From Collinsella sp. (GTDB lineage: Bacteria; Actinomycetota; Coriobacteriia; Coriobacteriales; Coriobacteriaceae): 49,766 nucleotides of DNA. Position 1 is the stretch's first letter. Every line of letters starts with the position of its first letter. The DNA lies in NCBI GenBank assembly GCA_031294825.1, contig JAUMPM010000007.1:1-49766 (forward strand), in the 5' to 3' direction. The notes under the pieces were generated by a model that saw nothing but the letters and a program-made list of their open reading frames with translations, was not told where the DNA came from and ran no database searches. The translations under genes and the position numbers were made by a program. Shown here one piece after another: positions 8,193 through 15,198 of the stretch.

Positions 8193-9224
8193 GTGGCAAG
8201 GCGCCCGTCCAACGATACAGGTACGCGTCCGGTCTCCATGGCCGACGTCGCCCGCGCTGCCGGCGTTTCGCAGCAGACGGTTTCGCGCGTCGCCAACGGC
8301 TTGCCCAACGTTAACGAGCAGACGCGCCAGCGCGTGCAGGCCGCTATGCAAGAGCTCGGCTTTCGTCCGAGTTATGCCGGTCGCTCGCTGCGCGACGGTC
8401 GCTACCATTCGGTCGGCCTGTGCGTCAACGATGTCACCAAGTTTGGCAACCTCTCAATGATCGACGGCATCGCCAGCGCTGCTCGCGAGCATAATTGCGC
8501 CATCACGTTGGTCGAGATGTCCAAGACCGAGGAGTTTTCGCTTGCCGAGGCCACGCGTCGTATGGCCGCATTGCCGGTGGACGGCATCATCATCGGCATG
8601 AGCCGCATGGCGCCCGATTTTGAGACGTTTGATCCACTGCCGGGCATTGGCACGGTCATCGTTACCATGTACGCGCACCCGCGGGTGACCACGGTCGATT
8701 CCGACCATTACGGCTGCTCGCTATTGCTTATGGATCACCTGTTTGAGCTGGGGCACGAGCAGATTCGCTATATCGGCGGCCCGTCGTTCTCGGTCGACGA
8801 GCAATTTCGTCGCGCCGGTTGGCAGGATGCGCTCGAGCGTAAACACATCGAGCCGGCAGAGCCGCTCGAGGGCGACTGGTCTGCCAACAGCGGTTACGAA
8901 GCCGGCAGGTATCTGGCCGAGCACGATCACACCATGACGGCGATCTATGCGGCAAACGATCAGATGGCAAATGGCGCGATTGCCGCGCTGCGTGATAGCG
9001 GCCTGCGCGTGCCCGAGGACGTGAGCGTGGTGGGCGTCGACGATTCGCTCGATGATTTTGTGGCACACAACGAGCTCACGACCGTGCGATTCGATCTACA
9101 TCAGCGCGGACGCGAGGTGTTTGAGCATGCGGTTCCCGAGGCGGGTACGGCGGGCAAAACCGTTGCCATCCGTATTCCCGGCCAGCTCATTATTCGACAT
9201 AGCACGGCGATACTGCGCGCATAG
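8193..9224 (+). CDS. LacI/GalR-family regulator of the galKT operon
   Basis: A 343-residue protein. The N-terminal helix-turn-helix reads MADVARAAGVSQQTVSRVANG (residues 16-36), followed by the hinge helix (RPSYAGRSLRDGR) and a periplasmic-binding-like sensor domain ending with a VVGVDDS segment. The start is GTG at 8193, with AAGGTGAT 4-11 bases upstream. It is divergent from galK-galT, and three copies of one operator motif lie in the shared upstream region. Regulation of galactose use is therefore well supported; the effector is not visible from sequence. Confidence 0.88.
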   Translation: MARRPSNDTGTRPVSMADVARAAGVSQQTVSRVANGLPNVNEQTRQRVQAAMQELGFRPSYAGRSLRDGRYHSVGLCVNDVTKFGNLSMIDGIASAAREHNCAITLVEMSKTEEFSLAEATRRMAALPVDGIIIGMSRMAPDFETFDPLPGIGTVIVTMYAHPRVTTVDSDHYGCSLLLMDHLFELGHEQIRYIGGPSFSVDEQFRRAGWQDALERKHIEPAEPLEGDWSANSGYEAGRYLAEHDHTMTAIYAANDQMANGAIAALRDSGLRVPEDVSVVGVDDSLDDFVAHNELTTVRFDLHQRGREVFEHAVPEAGTAGKTVAIRIPGQLIIRHSTAILRA

Positions 9225-9353
9225 TTTGCGCAGGTAAACGGCGATTTATCGTATTTCAATAACAATCGGTATGGATGCCGGCAGATAACAGCTGGGATAC
9301 TGCCGAGTGTTATGATAGACGGGTTCTTTTGTCTATCTAGGAGGCTTTGCCTG

Positions 9354-10514
9354 ATGGAGATCACCAAGGATATCCGCTACATCGGTGTCGACGATCACGA
9401 CATTGACCTGTTCGAGGGCCAGTACGATGTGTCCGAGAACGGTATGGCATACAACAGCTACGTTATCTTGGGCGACAAGATCGCTGTCGCCGATTCGGTT
9501 GACGCTGGCTTTGTCGACGAGTGGCTCGGCAACCTCGAGGCCGTGCTCGATGGCCGTACGCCCGACTACCTTATCGTCCATCACATGGAGCCCGATCACT
9601 CCGCCGGCATCGCCGCCTTTATGGAGCGCTACCCCCAGGCACAGATTGTGGCCAGCATGGGCGCCTTCCGCATGATGGTCAACTACTTTGGTACCGACTA
9701 CCCCGAGCGCAAGATGGTCGTCAAAGATGGCGACGTGCTCGACCTGGGTGGACACAGTCTGACCTTTGTCGGCGCCCCCAACGTTCACTGGCCCGAGGTG
9801 ATCTTCTCCTACGAGGCCACCGACAAGGTACTCTTTAGTGCCGACGGCTTTGGCAAGTTTGGCGCCAACGACATCGAGGATCCCGAAGGCTGGGCCTGCG
9901 AGGCGCGTCGTTACTACTTTGGTATCGTGGGCAAGTTCGGTAAGTTCGTGCAGGCTGTGCTCAAGAAGGCCGCCGATCTGGACATCCAGATCATCTGCCC
10001 GCTTCATGGCCCCGTGCTGACCGAGAACCTGGGCTACTACCTCGACACCTATAACACCTGGTCGAGCTATCAGCCCGAGGACAAGGGCATCACGATTGCC
10101 TATGCGAGTGTGTATGGCCATCTTAAGGCTGCCGTTGAGGAGCTCGCTTCTGCGCTCGAGGCCCGTGGCCAGAAGGTCTCTGTCTTTGACCTGGCTCGCG
10201 ACGATATGGCCGAGGCGGTTGAGGATGCGTTCCGCTATGACCGTCTGGTGCTCGCCTCCATTACCTATCAGGGCGAGATCTTCCCGTTCATGAGCACCTT
10301 CATCCACACGCTTGCCGAGCACGCCTATCAGAACCGTACGGTGGCACTCGTTGAGGCCGGCTCCTGGGCGCCCACCGCTGCCAAGGTTATGACCAAGGAG
10401 CTCGAGGGCATGAAGGACATCACCCTGGCGCAGAACAAGGTGACTGTCCTGGGTTCGCTCAACGACGCCTCGCGCGCTCAGATCGAGGCCCTCGCCGACG
10501 AGCTTTCAAAGTAG
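9354..10514 (+). CDS. Flavodiiron protein (FprA-type oxygen/NO reductase)
   Basis: A 386-residue protein with an N-terminal metallo-beta-lactamase-like diiron domain and a C-terminal flavodoxin domain. Diiron ligands are visible as HMEPDH (77-82), HWPEV, SADGFG and PLHGP. The flavodoxin FMN loop appears as YASVYGHLK near residue 250. Such proteins reduce O2 to water, or NO to N2O, in anaerobes and protect oxygen-sensitive enzymes. The ATG at 9354 follows TAGGAGGC at 9338-9345. It is a single gene with its own terminator. An electron donor such as rubredoxin is not in the window. Confidence 0.92.
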   Translation: MEITKDIRYIGVDDHDIDLFEGQYDVSENGMAYNSYVILGDKIAVADSVDAGFVDEWLGNLEAVLDGRTPDYLIVHHMEPDHSAGIAAFMERYPQAQIVASMGAFRMMVNYFGTDYPERKMVVKDGDVLDLGGHSLTFVGAPNVHWPEVIFSYEATDKVLFSADGFGKFGANDIEDPEGWACEARRYYFGIVGKFGKFVQAVLKKAADLDIQIICPLHGPVLTENLGYYLDTYNTWSSYQPEDKGITIAYASVYGHLKAAVEELASALEARGQKVSVFDLARDDMAEAVEDAFRYDRLVLASITYQGEIFPFMSTFIHTLAEHAYQNRTVALVEAGSWAPTAAKVMTKELEGMKDITLAQNKVTVLGSLNDASRAQIEALADELSK

Positions 10515-10537
10515 CGACACATTCACTTTTGACGCTC

Positions 10538-10575
10538 AACCATCACAAAGGAGACCTTTGTGGTGGTTTTTGTTT
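10538..10575. terminator. Bidirectional terminator, flavodiiron gene / deoR-type gene
   Basis: A 14-base stem with one mismatch (10538-10551 with 10555-10568, loop AGA) followed by TTTGTTT on the plus strand. It sits between two convergent genes. Confidence 0.8.
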
Positions 10576-11377
10576 AAGCGCCGGCGATGAGGAGATTTGG
10601 GCGGGCGTTGTCGACGATCTCGGCGATTGAGGTGGCGACGGCATTATCGGGGTCACGGTCCATCACGATGGAGTCGACGTCGGCGAGTTCGGCAAAGCGG
10701 TACATGCCGCGTCCGTTAACCTTGCTGGCGTCCATGAGGGCGACGCTTTGACGGGCGGCACCGACCATAGCCGCTTTGGTCTCGGCCATCTGCGGAAAGT
10801 CGGTCGTAAAGCCGCAGCTGGGGACAAAAGCGCCAGGGCACATGACGGCAAGATCGGCATGGACCATTTGGAGCGCTTGCATAGTGAGCGGTCCGTACAA
10901 ATAACGATGGCCTTTGCGCAACGCCCCGCCCAGCATGACGACATCGACTGAGGGCATGCTCTCGTCGATGTAATCGGCAATGGTAATGTCTGCTGTGATG
11001 ACGGTGATACCGTCGCGTTGATCGAGGAGCCGGACGAACTCGAGCGCCGTGGTGCCCGAGTCGACGAGCAACGTGTCGCCGTCATTGACGAGCTCGATGG
11101 CGCTTTGCGCGATGGCCTGCTTGGCGGCGACGTTGACGTTGATGCGGCGATCCTGCGTGGAGACGGTCAGGCGTTTGTGGAGCGAGACGGCACCGCCGTG
11201 CGTGCGGCGCAGCTTGCCTGCTTCGGCGAGCGCGTCCAGGTCGGCGCGGGCGGTGACGGAGGACACGCCAAAGGTCTGGGCGATTTCTGCTACCTGCACC
11301 GAGGCATTATGATCGAGCATTTCCAAAATGGCGGTACGGCGTTCGTCGGCAAAGGCACGGTTGGTGGCTTGGGCCAT
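10574..11377 (-). CDS. DeoR-family regulator (LacR-like)
   Basis: A 267-residue protein. The N-terminal DeoR helix-turn-helix runs through VQVAEIAQTFGVSSVTARADLDAL (about residues 26-50) with the RRTHGGAV strand. The C-terminal DeoR sensor domain has GDTLLVDSGTTALEF, where sugar phosphates bind in the family. I prefer ATG 11377, with GGAG upstream, over a longer frame from 11434 that has no ribosome site. It is divergent from the class II aldolase gene. A CGAACA/TGTTCA palindrome between them recurs before lacA, so it is probably the regulator of the tagatose-6-phosphate genes. Confidence 0.85.
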   Translation of the reverse strand: MAQATNRAFADERRTAILEMLDHNASVQVAEIAQTFGVSSVTARADLDALAEAGKLRRTHGGAVSLHKRLTVSTQDRRINVNVAAKQAIAQSAIELVNDGDTLLVDSGTTALEFVRLLDQRDGITVITADITIADYIDESMPSVDVVMLGGALRKGHRYLYGPLTMQALQMVHADLAVMCPGAFVPSCGFTTDFPQMAETKAAMVGAARQSVALMDASKVNGRGMYRFAELADVDSIVMDRDPDNAVATSIAEIVDNARPNLLIAGA

Positions 11378-11516
11378 GCTTGCTCCATTCTCGGCTAAAT
11401 TTGCAGGAATTGTGTTGACTCTATTTTCGTTCATTTTCTTTTTGGGTAAGAAAACACCTTTCGATTACTTATCTTTTCTATAAAAGAAAGACGCTGAACG
11501 CCCAAAATTCAATATC

Positions 11517-11526
11517 GAACATGTTC
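11517..11526. promoter_or_regulatory. Putative DeoR-type operator between regulator and aldolase
   Basis: Perfect palindrome GAACATGTTC, extended as CGAACATGTTCA. A further half-site CGAACA is at 11659-11664. It matches the half-sites at 32-61 in front of lacA. Confidence 0.5.
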
Positions 11527-11639
11527 ACTCGGCTCAAATTTCTTCCGTTTGCTTTTCAAAAACGACGGTATTGACCTGCATGGGCTCAATATCTCGCGCG
11601 TGCAAAGCTGCTGAATTTCATACAATGGGCGCAGCAAAA

Positions 11640-11660
11640 CGCAAGGTAAAACGCCTTGCG
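11640..11660 (+). other. Small leader hairpin before aldolase gene
   Basis: A 7-bp stem CGCAAGG/CCTTGCG with a 7-base loop, in the 334-bp region between the DeoR-type start and the aldolase start. It could lie in the 5' leader. No larger conserved fold was recognised. Confidence 0.4.
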
Positions 11661-11711
11661 AACAACTACGCCCGATGTCCAGATGCGGGCGAGGGAGAGG
11701 AGCAAACGCTC

Positions 11712-12569
11712 ATGGCACTTGTTACCACCGAAAAGATGCTCAAGGACGCTCAGGCCGGCCACTACGCTGTTGGCGCTTTCAACGTCGAGAACCTCGAGTT
11801 TGTTATGGCCGTTCTGGCCGCTGCCGAGGAGACCAAGTCCCCCGTCATCATGCAGACCACCCCGGGCACCATCAAGACCGCTGGTCTGGACTACTTCTAC
11901 GGCATGGTCAAGGCTGCCGCCGAGCGCGCTTCCGTGCCCGTCGCCCTGCACCTCGATCACGGCGATGGCTATGACCGCTGCATGCAGGCTTTCCGCACGG
12001 GCTACACCTCTGTCATGATCGACGGTTCGCACGAGTCCTTCGAGGACAACATCGCCCTGACCAAGTCCGTCGCCGACGCTGGCCGCGCCATGGGCGTGCC
12101 CGTCGAGGCCGAGCTCGGTAAGGTTGGTGGCAAGGAGGACGACGGTCCCGCGGTTGAGGGCGAGAGCCCCTACACCGATCCTGCCGAGGCCAAGGAGTTT
12201 GTCGAGCGCACGGGCTGCACCTCGCTGGCCATTGGCGTTGGCACCAGCCACGGCGTGTACACGAGCGATCCGCACATCGAGCAGTCCGTGGTCAAGGCCA
12301 TCCGCGACGCCGTCGACGTGCCGCTGGTTCTGCACGGCACCTCTGGTGTGCCCGATGAGCAGGTTGCCGAGGCTGTGAAGAACGGCATCTGCAAGGTTAA
12401 CTACGCCACCGAGCTGCGTCAGGCCTACACCAAGGGCTTCATGGCCTACATGGCCGAGAACCCCGCCTGCTTCGATCCCAAGAAGCCGGCTAAGGAGGGT
12501 ATGCGTGAGATCACCGAGCTGGTTAAGATCCGCATGACCAACCTTAACTCTGTGGGCAAAGCAGAGTAA
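11712..12569 (+). CDS. Class II fructose/tagatose-bisphosphate aldolase
   Basis: A 285-residue zinc aldolase. The catalytic aspartate and first zinc histidine lie in HLDHGDG (residues 80-86). Further histidines are in GTSHGVYT and LHGTSG. VEAELGKVGGKEDD and NYATELR are family signatures. The PGTIK segment near residue 51 resembles the GatY/KbaY tagatose-1,6-bisphosphate aldolases, and the product of LacC is that substrate. A general fructose-bisphosphate aldolase is possible. I chose ATG 11712, preceded by GGGAGAGGAG, over a 47-codon N-terminal extension. It is divergent from the DeoR-type regulator. Confidence 0.85.
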   Translation: MALVTTEKMLKDAQAGHYAVGAFNVENLEFVMAVLAAAEETKSPVIMQTTPGTIKTAGLDYFYGMVKAAAERASVPVALHLDHGDGYDRCMQAFRTGYTSVMIDGSHESFEDNIALTKSVADAGRAMGVPVEAELGKVGGKEDDGPAVEGESPYTDPAEAKEFVERTGCTSLAIGVGTSHGVYTSDPHIEQSVVKAIRDAVDVPLVLHGTSGVPDEQVAEAVKNGICKVNYATELRQAYTKGFMAYMAENPACFDPKKPAKEGMREITELVKIRMTNLNSVGKAE

Positions 12570-12602
12570 CAGCAAGGGTACTCCGACTCGCTACATATCC
12601 CG

Positions 12603-12727
12603 GGGAGGGACGAGGGCTTAGTTCCCCAATCGTCCTCGGGCATGCAAAAAGCCTCGCTGCGCACTTCGTGCGGCGAGGCTTTTTGCCCCCTGCGGAAAGA
12701 TTGGGGAACTAAGCCCTGGTCCCTCCC
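12603..12727 (+). repeat. Structured intergenic element, family B copy 1
   Basis: The outer arms 12603-12611 and 12613-12631 pair with 12719-12727 and 12699-12717, giving 28 bp with one internal mismatch. The central arm 12645-12657 pairs with 12673-12685 (CAAAAAGCCTCGC type) and is capped by CGCAC-TTC-GTGCG. Conserved unpaired blocks are GTCCTCGGGCATG (12632-12644) and CCCTGCGGAAA (12688-12698). It lies after the aldolase gene and may double as its terminator. Confidence 0.85.
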
Positions 12728-13274
12728 AGGTTGACCTACTCGAGGTCGTCGCCCTTGTGGCGTTGGGGCGGAAATGGGTGGGGCGTCAGGGCTTCTTTGC
12801 TGATGAGGGGTTAGTATGCCCGGGCTTGGTTGGGGAATGACTTGTTTAGGGATGCTTGGAGCTTTTCGAACGATGCTCGCAAGTTGAAATTCTGGTCGGT
12901 TGAGCGTTTGGGTTTTGGGGTTGGGGAGTCGAGGAGGCCGTTTCTCTGTGTCGGGGGGAAGGAGAAAAGGTCTGCATGTTTTAGGGATGGCTGCCGTGCT
13001 ACGGCATTGGAAGAATGCATGCTTATGCGGCCTCCTCGATGTCCACCAAAAGGTTGCGCATGGGGTGTGCTGCTAGGTCCCGTGCGTTGGCAGTATTATG
13101 CCGCGGCTGCTGCAAAGAAGCGCTAAAGAAAGGCTTAACCTGGTTTGGTGTTACGATGAAACTGCAGGTCAGAGGTATCGAGTAACACTCTTGAAAGGTT
13201 GGGGGCTTAAGGGCTTTCTAAGGTTTGTGGCGCGGATGTGGCTCGCCTGTGTGGGGCGTATGGATGGCTCGTTC
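12728..13274. other. Gene-poor stretch, no convincing CDS
   Basis: About 550 bases without a supported gene. On the minus strand a 69-codon frame (12811-13020) and an upstream open stretch ending in PMRNLLVDIEEAA are visible, but neither has a ribosome site or recognisable domain. They may be remnants of a decayed gene or part of a repeat. Confidence 0.5.
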
Positions 13275-14264
13275 CTAGCGCTGCGGCTCTGCGGCGCGCA
13301 CCTGCTCGATGACCTTTTCCATCGTGGCGTCGATGCGGTCTTTTTTGAGCTCGCATTCCCAGATGGTTATGGGTGTCCAGCCCATTTGAGTGAGTGCTGC
13401 CACGGCAGCGCGGTCGCGCTCGACGTTGCGACGGAACTTTGCCTCCCAAAACTCAACGTTGCGCTTGGGCTGGCTAGGGTTGCACTTAGGGCAGCGATGC
13501 CAAAAGCAACCGTTGACGAAGATGGCGATCTTGCGGCCGGGGAAGGCGATGTCGGGCTTGCCGGGAACCTTCCATTCCAAGCGATAACCCGTAAGGCCCG
13601 CTGCGCGCAGGCGCTGTCGTACGAGCAGCTCGGGCTTGGTGTTGGCGCGCTTGTTGCCCTTCATGGACTTTTTGATGGCGGCGCGACGGCGTACCAGTTC
13701 GCGCTCGTCAGCGGAGAGGTCCGAGGTATCGATGCCGTCGAGCAGACCTGGTTTGGGGCGCTTTTTGCTACGGCGCTTAGGTGTGCGCTTGGGCTTGGTG
13801 GCGGGCTCGTCGGTCGTGGCGGCCTCGGTATCTTTGGCAGCGCCGTTGGCCTCAAGCCGATCTTCCTTCAACTCAATCAGAGCATCGATAAGCCCTTTGT
13901 CGGCGGGCATCCACTCAACCGTGGCAAGCGAGGTGCGCGGAATCCAGCGGATATCGAGTTGACGGTCGTGCTTCTGAGGCTCATCGGATTCATCGGCCAG
14001 CGAGCAGTAGTAGCACTCCATGGAGAGATGGAAATCGGGGTAGTCGTACTCAACGGTATAGAAATCGCGCAGGTTGGTGACTTTTACCTGCAGCTCTTCC
14101 ATGAGCTCGCGGCGCACGGCGTCTTCGGGTGTCTCGCCGCGCATGAGCTTGCCGCCGGGGAACTCCCAAAGTCCCTGCATGTCGCCGTAGCCGCGCTGCA
14201 CGGCAAGCAGCTCGTCAGATCCTTCCTTGCGAATGATCCCAGCGGCAACATGAACAGTCTTCAA
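13275..14264 (-). CDS. Nudix hydrolase fused to Vsr-type DNA mismatch endonuclease
   Basis: A 329-residue two-domain protein. Residues 1-130 form a MutT-like Nudix domain; the Nudix box GKLMRGETPEDAVRRELMEE lies at about 38-57 and fits the consensus except for Q where the final G is usual. A basic linker (KPKRTPKRRSKKRPKP, about 157-172) follows. The rest is a Vsr endonuclease: TKPELLVRQRLR, GKPDIAFP with the catalytic Asp (about 238), and the zinc-site segment GCFWHRCPKC (252-261), then WECEL. The start is probably TTG 14264 with GAGAGGA upstream; the open frame continues antisense into the ABC gene but that part is a shadow. No Dcm methylase is nearby. Confidence 0.85.
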   Translation of the reverse strand: MKTVHVAAGIIRKEGSDELLAVQRGYGDMQGLWEFPGGKLMRGETPEDAVRRELMEELQVKVTNLRDFYTVEYDYPDFHLSMECYYCSLADESDEPQKHDRQLDIRWIPRTSLATVEWMPADKGLIDALIELKEDRLEANGAAKDTEAATTDEPATKPKRTPKRRSKKRPKPGLLDGIDTSDLSADERELVRRRAAIKKSMKGNKRANTKPELLVRQRLRAAGLTGYRLEWKVPGKPDIAFPGRKIAIFVNGCFWHRCPKCNPSQPKRNVEFWEAKFRRNVERDRAAVAALTQMGWTPITIWECELKKDRIDATMEKVIEQVRAAEPQR

Positions 14265-14412
14265 CAGGAGTCCTCTCTCAACATCAACACGCGGCAGGGT
14301 AGCTACCCGTACCTTACACAACGGTAAGGCAAGCGTAAGCCATATCGATGGTAGCCGACTCGTCTTCTTGCGACTATAGATGCCGTAGACTAATTGCAAG
14401 AAAGGACTCGGT

Positions 14413-15198
14413 ATGCAAACCACGCACATGGCGACCCCGGTACTGGAGGTCGCGCATCTCGAAAAGGTATACGGAGCGCTAGGCAACGTGACCCGCGCGC
14501 TCAACGATGTCAACTTTACGGTCAACCGCGGCGAATTCGTGGGCATCATGGGCGCTTCGGGCTCGGGCAAGTCGACGTTGCTCAACTGCGTTTCGACCAT
14601 CGATAGCGCCACGAGCGGCACGATCCGCATCAACGGGCAGGACGTGACGCGCATGAAGCAGGCTAAGCTTTCGCAGTTCCGCCGCGAGGAGCTCGGCTTT
14701 ATCTTCCAGGACTCCAACCTGCTCGATACGCTCACGGCACGCGAGAACATCGCCCTGCCGCTCACCATCGCCCGCACAAACTCGGCAGAGATCTCGACCC
14801 GAGTGCAGGATGTGGCCGCGCGTCTGTCCATTAGTCAGGTGCTCGACAAGTATCCCTACCAGATGTCCGGCGGTCAGCAGCAGCGCGTTGCCGCGGCTCG
14901 TGCGCTCGTTACCGACCCCACCATGATCATGGCCGACGAGCCCACCGGCGCCCTCGATTCCAAGAGCGCTCGCCTGCTGCTCGAGAGCCTGGAGGCCCTT
15001 AACCGCCGCCTGCGCGCCACCGTGCTCATGGTCACGCACGACAGCTTTGCCGCCAGCTACACGAGCCGTGTGCTGTTTATCCGCGACGGCAAGATCTTCA
15101 CCGAGCTGCGCCGCGGCGACACCGACCGCCGAGAGTTCTTCGACCGCATTATGGAGGTCGTTGCCATGATGGGCGGTGAGGGCTCCGATGCTCTGTAA
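14413..15198 (+). CDS. ABC transporter ATP-binding protein, BceA-like
   Basis: A 261-residue nucleotide-binding subunit. Walker A is GASGSGKST (about residues 47-55), the signature is MSGGQQQR, Walker B is MIMADEPTGALD and the switch histidine is in VTHD. The EPTGALD form and the large FtsX-type partner encoded next door place it in the BceA/MacB-like group, which handles antimicrobial peptides or lipid-linked substrates. ATG 14413 has AAAGGAC upstream. Its end overlaps the permease gene by 11 bases, indicating coupling. No two-component BceRS-like system is adjacent. Confidence 0.9.
   Translation: MQTTHMATPVLEVAHLEKVYGALGNVTRALNDVNFTVNRGEFVGIMGASGSGKSTLLNCVSTIDSATSGTIRINGQDVTRMKQAKLSQFRREELGFIFQDSNLLDTLTARENIALPLTIARTNSAEISTRVQDVAARLSISQVLDKYPYQMSGGQQQRVAAARALVTDPTMIMADEPTGALDSKSARLLLESLEALNRRLRATVLMVTHDSFAASYTSRVLFIRDGKIFTELRRGDTDRREFFDRIMEVVAMMGGEGSDAL

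Noticed and set aside
12811..13020. 69-codon minus-strand frame in the gene-poor stretch
   Set aside because: No ribosome site, no recognised domain, and stop codons interrupt the surrounding frame.
13275..14831. 518-codon frame suggesting a long N-terminal extension of the Nudix-Vsr protein
   Set aside because: The first 189 codons run antisense through the ABC ATPase gene and have no domain; a TTG with ribosome site at 14264 gives a proper Nudix start.
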